Of a stretch of DNA of 64,000 nt, positions 1-8,885 are shown piece after piece. Each line of letters begins with the position of its first letter. Within the stretch, counting starts at the first letter, position 1. The stretch covers positions 62,001 to 126,000 of the forward strand of contig JAWLAI010000009.1 in the NCBI GenBank assembly GCA_041395565.1, given 5' to 3'. The notes under the pieces were generated by a model. It had not been told where the DNA came from and ran no database searches. It saw nothing but the letters and a program-made list of their open reading frames with translations. A program made the position numbers and the translations under genes. This DNA is from Pseudomonadota bacterium (GTDB lineage Bacteria; Pseudomonadota; Gammaproteobacteria; UBA9214).

Positions 1-2
1 AG

Positions 3-1295
3 ACCGTGACGCTGAACCTGCCTGTCGGCATTACCGGCAAGGCCTGCACCATCGACCTCGCCACCGCAGGCCTGCGTCTGGTCGACGGCAACTTCACCAT
101 GCGCACGGCAAGCGGCTCGATCACGGGCAGCATCGATACGGGCGTGACCGGCAATATCGATACGACCGTATTCTGTACCGACCCGGATATCGCCAACTGC
201 AACCCGAACCCACCGGCTGTCACCTTGAATTCCGGTCAGCCTTTCTTCGGCTTCAACTGGACCGCCGCGCCCGTGCGGCTGTTTGACCAGGGCACCTGGA
301 CATTCGAGTCCTGCCCGTTCCCGCGCAGCTTCGACTCGGCGAACAACGACTGGATCGGCGCTGACGGCTCGACCAAGTGCGGCGACGCCACCACGCCCAA
401 TCCGATCACCATGACCGTCGCTCCAGGCCAGCTCGGCGCGCACATGCTGTTCGACTGGGCATCCAACGTCGCGATCGACGTGGTCGTGGTCTGGGACGTG
501 AACTGCAACAAGTTCCAGCTGACCACCACCGACCCGGACGGTGACGGCATCCTCGCAAGCCAGATGGTGGACGGTCCGTTCAAGGGATTCAATGCGGCAT
601 TTGATCTCAACACCGTCGCCGGCGAACCGCCGATCGCGGATGGCGGCTACACGGTGACCATCCCGACCGTGCAGAACCCGGTTGACGGCGAGTCACCCCT
701 GCCGCTGACGACCCTGCCGCTGCCGGTGTTCACTGCAGACCCGGATGCATTGCGTTCCTGCGTTGGCGGCTGCGCCAAGTTCTCCACGACGGAACTGCGA
801 AGCGGCACCGACACCGCCGGCGCCTACCAGTACACCCAGGTGGTCCTGCCGCTGTCCGAGACGACGCCGTTCTGGTCCCTGTATCGCAAGTACGACGAGG
901 CGACCAACTCATGGGTGCCGTTCGTGATCGACGGACGCAACAATGTCCTCACCGCACCGCTGGATCCCGTCTCCAACGAGTGTCCGGAACCGGGTAACGG
1001 CGCCTACGACCGCCCGTTCTCCGGCGCCCTTGCCGACAAGTTGCGCGAGAATGACTGGTGCGTCCAGCTCACCATCGAGGACAACGGCCCGAACGATGCC
1101 AATCCCGCTGTCGGGACGGTCGATGATCCTGGCGGTGTGGCAGAGGTCGCGTCAGGCGTACTGCCCAGCCCCTCGACCAGCGGCGGTGGCTGCACCATCT
1201 CCAGCAATCCGGATGCTCCGGCCAGGGATGGTACCTGGTGGCTGGTGACCGGACTCCTGGGCTGGCTGGGATGGCGGATGCGCAGAGTACGCTAA
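3..1295 (+). CDS. Surface/secreted protein with Cys-type C-terminal sorting tail (5' partial)
   Basis: The reading frame is open to the left edge and shows no signal peptide at its visible start, so the true start lies outside the window. The visible part is about 430 residues, rich in Asp, Asn, Pro and Thr with scattered Cys, as in extracellular beta-sandwich proteins; I do not recognise the main domain. The C-terminus is diagnostic in layout: a Ser/Gly linker, the motif GGGCTIS, about 20 hydrophobic residues (WWLVTGLLGWLGW) and a basic tail RMRRVR. Gly-Gly-Cys, membrane helix and Arg cluster are the pattern of Cys-containing CTERM sorting signals such as JDVT-CTERM or MYXO-CTERM, which anchor proteins at the cell surface after processing. 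The exact CTERM family is my inference. A strong terminator follows at once. Confidence 0.75.
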   Translation, partial: TVTLNLPVGITGKACTIDLATAGLRLVDGNFTMRTASGSITGSIDTGVTGNIDTTVFCTDPDIANCNPNPPAVTLNSGQPFFGFNWTAAPVRLFDQGTWTFESCPFPRSFDSANNDWIGADGSTKCGDATTPNPITMTVAPGQLGAHMLFDWASNVAIDVVVVWDVNCNKFQLTTTDPDGDGILASQMVDGPFKGFNAAFDLNTVAGEPPIADGGYTVTIPTVQNPVDGESPLPLTTLPLPVFTADPDALRSCVGGCAKFSTTELRSGTDTAGAYQYTQVVLPLSETTPFWSLYRKYDEATNSWVPFVIDGRNNVLTAPLDPVSNECPEPGNGAYDRPFSGALADKLRENDWCVQLTIEDNGPNDANPAVGTVDDPGGVAEVASGVLPSPSTSGGGCTISSNPDAPARDGTWWLVTGLLGWLGWRMRRVR

Positions 1296-1321
1296 TACCC
1301 GCATCCGGCGTTTCCTAATTG

Positions 1322-1354
1322 CGGCACAGTCGGTTCGACTGTGCCGTTTTTTTT
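1322..1354 (+). terminator. Rho-independent terminator after the surface protein gene
   Basis: A perfect 11-bp stem (CGGCACAGTCG / CGACTGTGCCG) with a 3-base loop is followed by eight T residues. It lies 26 bp after the stop codon of the upstream gene and before the exopolysaccharide export gene, so it separates the two transcription units. Confidence 0.93.
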
Positions 1355-1470
1355 GCCGCGCTGCCGCGCACGGCGCGCCATACATTGACGCATGGACGGC
1401 AATCTGCTGAAATCAGCCGAATATCTGAGGATTTTGTGCATTTCCCGTTAGCCATTGCAGAGGCCGTATC

Positions 1471-2046
1471 ATGCTGAGACTCCCGCTGAACCTACTGATA
1501 GCGCTGCTGATATCCTGCCTGTCCATACGCCCCGGCCTGGCTGAACAGCAGGGCGACGGTTCCGCTGCCTACCTGATCCAGCCCGGCGATGTACTGGACA
1601 TCTCGGTCTGGAAGGAAGAGGACCTGAACAAGCAGGTGCTGGTGCGACCGGACGGGGGCATTTCCTTCCCGCTGGCCGGCGACCTGCAGGCGGCACGCAC
1701 CTCCGTCAGCGAGCTGCAACAGCAGCTCACCGCCAAGTTGCAGAAGTACATTCCCGACCCGCTGGTCACCGTGTCCATCCTGAAGCTGGACGGTAACAAG
1801 GTCTATGTCATCGGCAAGGTCAACCGGCCCGGCGAATTTGTCGCAAGCCGTAACCTCGACGTGGTCCAGGCGCTCAGCGTTGCGGGTGGCATGACCCCGT
1901 ATGCTGCCGCCAACAAGATCTCCATATTGCGCCGCACCAACGGCAAACTGACCTCGATACCCTTCCGTTACGGTGACATCGAGAAGGGTGACAACCTGCA
2001 GCAGAACATCATGCTGCAGAGCGGAGACGTGGTGCTGGTGCCATAA
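1471..2046 (+). CDS. Polysaccharide export protein, SLBB domain (Wza/EpsE-like)
   Basis: A small periplasmic/outer-membrane polysaccharide export protein. Residues 1-25 form a signal peptide; LISC near residue 16 could act as a lipobox, or cleavage may follow GLA. From about residue 35 the Poly_export domain begins (IQPGDVLDISVWKEEDL), with the typical VRPDGGISFPLAGDL segment, followed by an SLBB part containing VYVIGKVNRPGEF and the ending QSGDVVLVP. At 191 residues it matches the short export proteins of XrtA/PEP-CTERM-associated loci rather than full-length Wza (about 380 residues). It opens a plus-strand run with the beta-barrel, chain-length and kinase genes, so it probably forms the exit channel for the polymer built by the enzymes further along. 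Confidence 0.9.
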   Translation: MLRLPLNLLIALLISCLSIRPGLAEQQGDGSAAYLIQPGDVLDISVWKEEDLNKQVLVRPDGGISFPLAGDLQAARTSVSELQQQLTAKLQKYIPDPLVTVSILKLDGNKVYVIGKVNRPGEFVASRNLDVVQALSVAGGMTPYAAANKISILRRTNGKLTSIPFRYGDIEKGDNLQQNIMLQSGDVVLVP

Positions 2047-2213
2047 GCGCCGTGGGCCGGAGTACCGTCCAGCCCGCACGCCAAGGCTGCCACAGTCCCT
2101 ACTCAGCACCGGCCGGCAGCCTTTGGTAAGAAGGGTTGTGAAACATACCTGCCGCGACCGGATCCGGCCTGTGGCCGTATCCGAGTGACAGGGTCAGCGA
2201 GCAAGGGAATCGT

Positions 2214-3419
2214 ATGCGCATGCACAATCTGACAGGCTGGGTACTACTGCCTCTGGTCGCTTTCCCGCTGCTGGCGCCGGCAGCTGAGTGGTCGATCGAA
2301 CCGAAAATCTCCCTGCGTGCCGGACGTGATGACAATATCCGCCTCACCGCCGCGGCCCATTCGCCCGTGTGGGAAACCACGCTGTCCCCGAGTGCAAAAT
2401 TCGGTGTCGCAACGGAAACCTCGGGGCTGACCGGTGACGCCATGATGGCGATCCGGCGTTACACCGGCGGCACCGGGCGTGAACGCGGCAGCGTGCTGAA
2501 TCGGGAAGACTACCACCTTGGCACCACGGCCTATCACAACACCGAGGCGGACAACCTGAAGGCAACCCTCGATTTCACCCGCGACAGCACCCTGGACTCC
2601 GAGCTGGACGAAACCGGGCAGGTGACGGACAACCGGGTCACGCGGCAGAAGCTGGCGCTCGGTCCATCATGGTCGCGGCTGCTGACCGAACTCACCCGGC
2701 TCGAGCTTTCCTATCAGTTCAACGACGTCAATTACAAAAACGATCCCGGCAGAAACGATCAGATCGACTATCGCTACCACGTGGCCAATGCCTCCCTGAT
2801 CCGCCAACTGACACCGCGGGTATACGGGACGCTCACTGCGGGTTACAGCAACTACCAGCCGGAAACCAATTTCGACTCCGTCACCGTATCGCTGCAGGCC
2901 GGCCTCACGACCAATTTTACGGAAACGCTGCAGGCATCGTTTCTGGCTGGCCAGCGCAAGACCACGTCCGATACCGTGCCCAGCGTCAGCGCGAGCGGCA
3001 AGTTCGATTCCACGTCCGCCATCTACACGGCCAGCATCACCAAGACCCTGGAGACCGGCTCGCTGAGCGCCTCCGTATCCCGCTACTCGTATCCCAGCAG
3101 CCTGGGCGAATTGCTCGACAGTACCCGCCTCGCGCTGAAAGGCGATCACAAGCTGACGGAAACCCTGCGCACCTCGCTGCGGGTCGAGTACGTCGAGAAC
3201 GAGACCATCGTCAGCCGGGGGGTTACCGTCCCGAGCCAGGATAAGGAGACATTCCTGCGTATCAGTCCCAAGGCGTCCTGGCGCTGGAGCCGCACCTGGG
3301 AACTGGAAGGCGAATACCGCTACGTCGATAACGACGATCCGGTTTCCGGAACCGCAACACGCAATTCCGTGTACGTGACTTTGACCTATAAACCGCCCAA
3401 GACGTCGCTCGCGCGATAA
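2214..3419 (+). CDS. Outer-membrane beta-barrel protein of the exopolysaccharide locus
   Basis: A 401-residue protein with a signal peptide (about residues 1-24, cleavage near APA-AEW). The rest is made of alternating-polarity strands ending in aromatic residues, for example ISLRAGRDDNIRLTA near the start and VYVTLTYKPP near the C-terminus. This fits the outer_membrane_beta-barrel/EpsL type found beside chain-length determinants in XrtA-style loci. The final residues do not end in the classical C-terminal Phe, which is common in this group. It lies 167 bp after the export gene and 282 bp before the chain-length gene. Its likely role is in polymer secretion across the outer membrane or anchoring there; the exact function is not known. 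Confidence 0.8.
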   Translation: MRMHNLTGWVLLPLVAFPLLAPAAEWSIEPKISLRAGRDDNIRLTAAAHSPVWETTLSPSAKFGVATETSGLTGDAMMAIRRYTGGTGRERGSVLNREDYHLGTTAYHNTEADNLKATLDFTRDSTLDSELDETGQVTDNRVTRQKLALGPSWSRLLTELTRLELSYQFNDVNYKNDPGRNDQIDYRYHVANASLIRQLTPRVYGTLTAGYSNYQPETNFDSVTVSLQAGLTTNFTETLQASFLAGQRKTTSDTVPSVSASGKFDSTSAIYTASITKTLETGSLSASVSRYSYPSSLGELLDSTRLALKGDHKLTETLRTSLRVEYVENETIVSRGVTVPSQDKETFLRISPKASWRWSRTWELEGEYRYVDNDDPVSGTATRNSVYVTLTYKPPKTSLAR

Positions 3420-3650
3420 AGGCGGCCAGGGACATCCCGCAGACCCGAATCCCAGGGCGGCGATAGACAAATAATTACAACAATATCAAATAGATAAATA
3501 ACCACTTCGCGGCTTGTCGCAAGGGGTAACGGGATGGATCGGAACCGGATCCCGGCGACAGGCGGCGTGAAGCCGCCCGCAGCGCGCTGCGCGTCTCGAC
3601 AAATACCCCGGATTAGTACCAAGATACGATGCCGCAAGACACTGAATTCG

Positions 3651-3656
3651 TATAAT
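3651..3656 (+). promoter_or_regulatory. Possible sigma-70 -10 box before the chain-length gene
   Basis: A perfect TATAAT stands 46 bp before the ATG at 3702. The hexamer 17 bp upstream (GATGCC) is a poor -35, so activator help or a different start point is possible. The surrounding 282-bp gap is otherwise non-coding and includes a small GC stem (GGCGGC / GCCGCC) near 3560-3577. Confidence 0.3.
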
Positions 3657-3701
3657 CTTCGTAGCATTGGCTGCAGCCCCCGATCTTGACAGGAACCTGA
3701 C

Positions 3702-5453
3702 ATGGCTGAACTTGCACTGGAGCAAACACTGGATTTTGGCGATTACCTGGCGGCGTTCCGGCGCCGGCGCGGGATGATCGCGCTGGTCGCGGGCATCGTC
3801 TTCCTGCTCGGACTGATCATCGCCCTGGTCTGGCCACCGACCTACCAGGCCTCCGCCACCATCCTCATCGAAGAGCAGGAGATCCCCACCGAACTCATCC
3901 AGTCGACGGTTACCAGCTACGCGGCGCAGCGAATCCAGGTCATCAGCCAGCGCGTCATGTCGCGTGCGAACCTGCTCGATATCATCGAAAAGTACCACCT
4001 GTACGAGAAGGAGCGCCGCCTTAACACGATCGAGGAAGTCCTCAACGACATGCGTGGTGACATCACGATCGACATGATCAACGCGGATGTGATGGACCCG
4101 CGTACCGGGCGTCCCACGGCCGCCACCATCGCCTTCACCCTGGGCTACAAGAGCGACAACCCGCAGCAGGCGCTGAAGGTCGCCAACGAGCTCACCACTC
4201 TCTACCTCGACGAGAACCTGAAATCACGCACGGAGAAGGCTGCCGAGACCTATGACTTCCTGACCGAGGAGGCCAGCCGCCTGAGTGACGATATCAGTCG
4301 ACTCGAGAAGGAGCTGGCCGAGTTCAAGGAGAAAAACGTCAACACGCTGCCGGAACTGCGCGATCTGAATACCCAGATCCTCGAGCGTACCGAGCGGGAG
4401 ATCGCCGATATCGATGCCCAGACGCGCGGGCTTGAGGAGCGGCGGGTCTACCTGAACGGCCAGCTCGCCGTGATGGATCCCTATGGCGGCAGCAACACGC
4501 TGAGTCCGTCGGCCCGACTCGATGCCCTGCGTACGGAATACATCGGCCTGATCAGCCGTTATTCACCGGATCACCCCGATGTCACGCGAGTCCGCCGCGA
4601 AATCCGGGCGCTGGAACAGGAAACCGGACAGGGCCCGTCGAACGCCGAGATCCAGGCCCAGCTGCAGGCGCTGCGGGACCAGCTGGCCACGGCGCGGCAG
4701 ACTTATACCGACGAACACCCGGACGTGAAGAGCCTGAACCGGCAGATCAGCAACCTGGAACAGGAACTCCGCGAGGCGTCCGCCGCACCGGGCGCGAATA
4801 TGGCACCCCCCCGGGCCGATAATCCGGCCTACGTGACGCTGCAGTCCCAGCTTGTCGCCGCCACCACGGAAATGCGCTCCCTGCAAAGCAAACGCGCGCA
4901 GCTGGTGCAGAAGGTTGCCGAGTACGAGTCGCGCCTGATGCAGACCCCGCGCTCCGAACAGGAATACAGCGCCATCGTGCGCGACCTGGAGAACTCGACC
5001 CGCCGCTACCAGGAAATCCGGGCCAAGCAGATGACCGCGGAAGTGGCGCAGGAAATGGAAAAGGAACGCAAGGGCGAGAAATTCACCCTGATCGACCCGG
5101 CGATCCTGCCGGAAGAGCCGGTCAGTCCCAACCGCGGCGCGATCGTGTTCCTGAGCCTGGTGCTCGCCCTGGGCGCCAGCGTGGGCTCAGCGGCCGTCAG
5201 CGAGAGTATGGACAAGGCCGTGCGTGGCGTTAAGGGCGTGACGATGCTGCTGCATACCGCACCGCTGGCCGTCATCCCCTACCTGCCCAACACGGCAGAG
5301 AACAGCGGACGGAAACGACGGCGCACCCTGATCGTTGTCACGCTCCTGGCCGGCCTGGTCGTGCTCCTGCTGCTGGTGCATTTCCTGGTCACGCCGCTGG
5401 ATGTGATGCTGTTCAAGGCGCTGCGCAAATTCGATCAGTTGACGGGCGCATGA
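3702..5453 (+). CDS. Polysaccharide chain-length determinant (Wzz/GumC-like, XrtA-associated type)
   Basis: An inner-membrane polysaccharide co-polymerase of 583 residues. The first transmembrane helix is near residues 25-45 (MIALVAGIVFLLGLII) and the last near 545-567 (LIVVTLLAGLVVLLLLV). Between them is a long periplasmic coiled-coil region. The Pro-rich motif LPEEPVSPNR before the hydrophobic segment near 485-505 is characteristic of Wzz-family co-polymerases. Two similar heptad segments, YSPDHPDVTRVRREIRALEQE-like and YTDEHPDVKSLNRQISNLEQE-like, lie about 60 residues apart and suggest an internal duplication. There is no C-terminal kinase domain; that function is provided by the next gene. 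Family members set polymer length together with the kinase partner and the Wzy polymerase. Confidence 0.9.
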   Translation: MAELALEQTLDFGDYLAAFRRRRGMIALVAGIVFLLGLIIALVWPPTYQASATILIEEQEIPTELIQSTVTSYAAQRIQVISQRVMSRANLLDIIEKYHLYEKERRLNTIEEVLNDMRGDITIDMINADVMDPRTGRPTAATIAFTLGYKSDNPQQALKVANELTTLYLDENLKSRTEKAAETYDFLTEEASRLSDDISRLEKELAEFKEKNVNTLPELRDLNTQILERTEREIADIDAQTRGLEERRVYLNGQLAVMDPYGGSNTLSPSARLDALRTEYIGLISRYSPDHPDVTRVRREIRALEQETGQGPSNAEIQAQLQALRDQLATARQTYTDEHPDVKSLNRQISNLEQELREASAAPGANMAPPRADNPAYVTLQSQLVAATTEMRSLQSKRAQLVQKVAEYESRLMQTPRSEQEYSAIVRDLENSTRRYQEIRAKQMTAEVAQEMEKERKGEKFTLIDPAILPEEPVSPNRGAIVFLSLVLALGASVGSAAVSESMDKAVRGVKGVTMLLHTAPLAVIPYLPNTAENSGRKRRRTLIVVTLLAGLVVLLLLVHFLVTPLDVMLFKALRKFDQLTGA

Positions 5454-5688
5454 ACGTCCTCGCACACGGGCACCGACCAATAACGGTGGTCACCGCGACA
5501 TATTGATTACAGGTCTCTAATCTTCGGGGTAGGCTTAACAACAGGTACCGATCCGGCCATGCCAGGCAGTACCAGTGCGACCTGGCGCACAAGCCGGGCG
5601 TCCTGTACCAAAGGACAGTATCCAGGAACATACCTCTTGAAATATAAAGGCTTTATACTGAAAGCCTGGCCAAGGGATGACATAACTT

Positions 5689-6486
5689 ATGGAACGTATC
5701 AAACAGGCGCTGGAAAAGGCCCGCCAGGAACGCCAAAACGTACAGGGTGGCAATGTCGTGCAACCGCTGCCGCCGTCACCGGAAGCGACGCCCGGATCGG
5801 GTCAGGCGCTCACCACGGCGGTCAGCCTGAACGAAAACATCCTGCGCGATCACCGCATCATCGCCGGCCTGCCGCCCGGCCCTTTCACCGAGGCTTACAA
5901 CCTCCTGCGCACGCGGCTGCTGCAGACATTCAAGGAACACGGCTGGAATACCCTGGCGATCACCAGCCCCGGCATCAGCGCCGGCAAGACGCTGACGGCG
6001 ATCAACCTGGCGATCAGCATCGCCCGCGAAGTCGACTACACCGTACTCCTGGTCGACGCCAATCTGCAGCAACCCGGCCTGACGGACTACTTCGGCCTGC
6101 CCCGGCGCAAGGGCCTGAGCGACTACCTGACGTCCGAGGTTGCCGTCTCGGAACTCCTGATCAAGCCCGGCATCGTCGATCGACTGGTGGTGCTACCCGG
6201 TGGCCAGCCACTGGCGAACTCCTCCGAGATGCTCACCTCACCGAAGATGGGTCGGCTGGTGGAGGAAATGAAGGCCCGTTATCCGAGCCGGATCATCATT
6301 TTCGACCTGCCGCCGCTGCTGACCTCGTCCGACACGCTGGCATTCGCGCCCCATGTCGATGCCGCTCTGCTGATCGTCGAGGAAGGCGTGACCCAGAAGG
6401 ACGAGCTGCAGCGCGCAGTGGAACTGCTCAGCGTCACCAACATTGTGGGAACCGTTCTGAACAAGGCCGACGGCAAGCTCGTCTGA
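5689..6486 (+). CDS. CpsD/CapB-like tyrosine-kinase ATPase (exopolysaccharide locus)
   Basis: A 265-residue cytoplasmic P-loop ATPase of the BY-kinase/MinD fold. The Walker A region reads PGISAGKTLTAINLA; most relatives have PGEGKT, so the loop is altered but Gly-Lys-Thr is kept. Walker A' is LLVDANLQQP, followed by the family-typical DYFGLPRRKGLSDYL, and Walker B is IIIFDLPPLL. The N-terminus (MERIKQALEKA) matches the XrtA-locus subfamily. The C-terminus ends at LNKADGKLV and lacks the usual Tyr-rich autophosphorylation cluster. It is 13 bp upstream of the ATPase gene and follows the chain-length gene, its expected partner. Whether it is an active autokinase is uncertain. Confidence 0.85.
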   Translation: MERIKQALEKARQERQNVQGGNVVQPLPPSPEATPGSGQALTTAVSLNENILRDHRIIAGLPPGPFTEAYNLLRTRLLQTFKEHGWNTLAITSPGISAGKTLTAINLAISIAREVDYTVLLVDANLQQPGLTDYFGLPRRKGLSDYLTSEVAVSELLIKPGIVDRLVVLPGGQPLANSSEMLTSPKMGRLVEEMKARYPSRIIIFDLPPLLTSSDTLAFAPHVDAALLIVEEGVTQKDELQRAVELLSVTNIVGTVLNKADGKLV

Positions 6487-6499
6487 TACGGTTGCGAAG

Positions 6500-7885
6500 A
6501 TGTACGAAACTTATTACAGACTGAAAGAGAAACCGTTCACACTGCTGCCGGATCCGGGCTTTCTGTATCTCAGCGACAAGCATCGCATGGGCCTCACGCT
6601 GCTCGAGTACGGCCTGATGAACCAGGCAGGCTTCACCGTGATCAGCGGCGAGATCGGCGCCGGCAAGACCACCCTGATCCGCCAGCTGCTCAACAACATG
6701 GGCCAGGAATACACCATCGGTCTCATCACCAACACCCATCGCTCGTTCGGCGAGCTGCTGCAATGGATACTGCTGGCCTACAACCTCGACCACAAGGACA
6801 TGAGCAAGGTCGAGATGTACCAACGCTTCGTCGATTTCGTGATCGAGGAGTATGCCCAGAACCGGCGCGTGGTTCTGATCGTCGACGAGGCCCAGAACAT
6901 GGACGCCGAGACGCTCGAAGAGCTGCGCATGCTCTCCAACATCAATGCGGACAAGAACCTGACCCTGCAGGTGGTGCTGTCGGGTCAACGTGAGCTGCGC
7001 GACACCCTGCGCCGCCCCGATCTCGTCCAGTTTGCCCAGCGCATCAACGTCGACTATCACCTCGAAGCGTTGTCCGAAGCCGAGACGGCCGGCTACATCC
7101 GCCACCGCCTGAAGATCGCCGGCGGCGATCCGGACACGTTCACGCCGCGGGCCTGCGCGGCGGTGCACCGCTACAGCGGCGGCGTGCCGCGCCTTATCAA
7201 CCTGCTCTGTGACACCGCGCTGGTCTACGGCTATGCCGACCAGAAACGGCGCATCGATGCCAAACTGATCAGCGACGTCGCCCGGGAAAAGCAGGCCGGC
7301 GGCATTTTCCCGGTCATCGTCCCCGCCGAAGTCAGCCCGGAAGATCGCGCCGACGAGCAGGAAGCCGCGGAGCTGGCTGCCCGGGTCGATGCACTGGAAG
7401 CCGCCGCCGCGGCCAGTACCGCTGCCGCAACGACCGCAGCGCCGCTAGCGGAGAGCGAGATTCCGGAGCAGGGGCCACCGGAGCAGGATATGCCAGAGGC
7501 CGCCTCACCCGCGCCGACTAAAAAAAAACTCCGGCTGGTGGTGTGCGCAAGGGAAAAATCCCGTCAGTACTTGTCAGAACTGTTAGAAGACTGTGGCTTT
7601 GAGATCGTAGACAGCTTCACCCCCGATGCCGAGCTGATCGCCGGACTGCTACCGCAGCAGGTCGAGATCCTGCTGATCGACGGACTGGAGGACCGGCAGG
7701 CGCACCCGCCGGCGCTGGCCGCGCTGCTGGCCGGCTGGAACGGCCCCGTCCTGTACAATGATCCCATCAGCACCCGCACCAGCCAGCTGCGCAACAAGCG
7801 CGCCGCATTCGGCCGGATGCTGACCCAGCGTATTCTCGACCGCATCGACCGGCGCCCGATCACCTCGACCGTCATCAATCACTGA
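6500..7885 (+). CDS. ExeA-like AAA ATPase with a C-terminal pseudo-receiver domain
   Basis: The first about 270 residues are an AAA ATPase of the ExeA/PEP-CTERM-locus type: MYETYYRLKEKPFTLLPDP start, Walker A GEIGAGKTT near residue 52, Walker B VVLIVDEAQNM near 130, and the sensor-2-like segment GGVPRLINLLCD. An Ala/Glu/Pro-rich linker follows (about 280-340). The last about 120 residues form a compact alpha/beta unit beginning KLRLVVCAREKSRQYLSELL with an LLIDG strand where a receiver would carry its phospho-Asp; the conserved Lys-Pro of true receivers is replaced (VLYNDP). I infer a degenerate receiver-like domain. The gene lies in the export operon, 11 bp before galE. Its role in polysaccharide or protein export is inferred from the family name and context. 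Confidence 0.85.
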   Translation: MYETYYRLKEKPFTLLPDPGFLYLSDKHRMGLTLLEYGLMNQAGFTVISGEIGAGKTTLIRQLLNNMGQEYTIGLITNTHRSFGELLQWILLAYNLDHKDMSKVEMYQRFVDFVIEEYAQNRRVVLIVDEAQNMDAETLEELRMLSNINADKNLTLQVVLSGQRELRDTLRRPDLVQFAQRINVDYHLEALSEAETAGYIRHRLKIAGGDPDTFTPRACAAVHRYSGGVPRLINLLCDTALVYGYADQKRRIDAKLISDVAREKQAGGIFPVIVPAEVSPEDRADEQEAAELAARVDALEAAAAASTAAATTAAPLAESEIPEQGPPEQDMPEAASPAPTKKKLRLVVCAREKSRQYLSELLEDCGFEIVDSFTPDAELIAGLLPQQVEILLIDGLEDRQAHPPALAALLAGWNGPVLYNDPISTRTSQLRNKRAAFGRMLTQRILDRIDRRPITSTVINH

Positions 7886-7896
7886 TACAGCGCCAC

Positions 7897-8883
7897 ATGA
7901 GCAAACCCGCCATTCTGGTTGTCGGGGGTGCCGGTTATATCGGGTCGCACATGGTGCTCGACCTCCTGCGCGCCGATTACCCCGTCGTCACGCTCGACAA
8001 CCTGTCGCGGGGACACCGGGAACTGCTGCCTGGCGGCGATTTCGTCGCCGGCGATCTGGGCAATCCCGCGGACCTGCGCCAGGTATTCGCGCGCTACCCG
8101 ATCGACGCGGTGATGCATTTCGCCGCCCATTCGCTGGTGGGCGAATCGGTCGCACACCCGCTGGCCTACTACCGCAACAATGTCGCCAACACCATCAACC
8201 TGCTCGAGGCGATGCAGGAGGGCGGTATCAGGCACTTCATCTTTTCATCGACGGCAGCCGTGTACGGCGAACCCGAACGGGTACCGATCAGCGAGTCGCA
8301 CCCGTGCCGTCCGGCCAGTCCGTATGGCTTCACCAAACTGGCGGTGGAGCGCCTGCTGGCCGACCTGAGCCCGGCCAGCGATCTGACATGGAGCATTTTG
8401 CGCTACTTCAACGCCGCCGGCGCCGATGCCTCCGGCACCATCGGGGAACGCCACGCGCCGGAAACACACCTGATCCCGCTGGTGCTGCAGGTGGCGACCG
8501 GCCAGCGTGCCGGTATCCGCATCTTCGGGGACGACTACCCGACGCCGGACGGCACCTGCCTGCGTGACTATGTGCATGTCTCGGATCTGACGCGCGCCCA
8601 CCTGCTGGCGCTCGAGGCGCTGCTTGGCGGGGCCGGCAACTCGGTCTACAACCTGGGGAACAGCGCAGGCTACTCCGTCCGCCAGGTGGTCGATGCGGCA
8701 CGCGCCATCACCGGACACCCCATACCGGCGGAGGTATCACCGCGCCGGGCCGGCGACCCGGCGGCCCTGGTCGCCGACTCCAGCCGTATCCGCGCCGAGT
8801 TGGGCTGGCAGCCGCTGTATGAAGACATCGACGCCATCATAGCCACGGCCTGGACCTGGCACCGGCGCGAAGCAGGGATCTGA
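7897..8883 (+). CDS. galE: UDP-glucose 4-epimerase
   Basis: A short-chain dehydrogenase/reductase of 328 residues that interconverts UDP-glucose and UDP-galactose (or the N-acetyl forms), supplying sugar donors. The NAD-binding GGAGYIGSH is at residues 9-17, the catalytic Ser lies in FSSTAAVYGEP, and the YxxxK pair is in SPYGFTKLAVE. GERHAPETHLIPL and DGTCLRDYVHVSDL are GalE hallmarks. Length matches the family. It follows the ATPase gene by 11 bp, so it is probably the last gene of the export transcript, or next to last with the VanZ gene. Confidence 0.93.
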   Translation: MSKPAILVVGGAGYIGSHMVLDLLRADYPVVTLDNLSRGHRELLPGGDFVAGDLGNPADLRQVFARYPIDAVMHFAAHSLVGESVAHPLAYYRNNVANTINLLEAMQEGGIRHFIFSSTAAVYGEPERVPISESHPCRPASPYGFTKLAVERLLADLSPASDLTWSILRYFNAAGADASGTIGERHAPETHLIPLVLQVATGQRAGIRIFGDDYPTPDGTCLRDYVHVSDLTRAHLLALEALLGGAGNSVYNLGNSAGYSVRQVVDAARAITGHPIPAEVSPRRAGDPAALVADSSRIRAELGWQPLYEDIDAIIATAWTWHRREAGI

Positions 8884-8885
8884 AC

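Noticed and set aside
1393..1407. Sigma-54-like TGGACGGCAATCTGC before the export gene
   Set aside because: Spacing fits, but both boxes are poor matches and no activator palindrome is nearby.
5559..6524. 321-codon plus-strand frame overlapping the kinase-like gene
   Set aside because: Frame shadow of the real gene at 5689-6486; Arg/Pro/His-rich with no recognisable domain.
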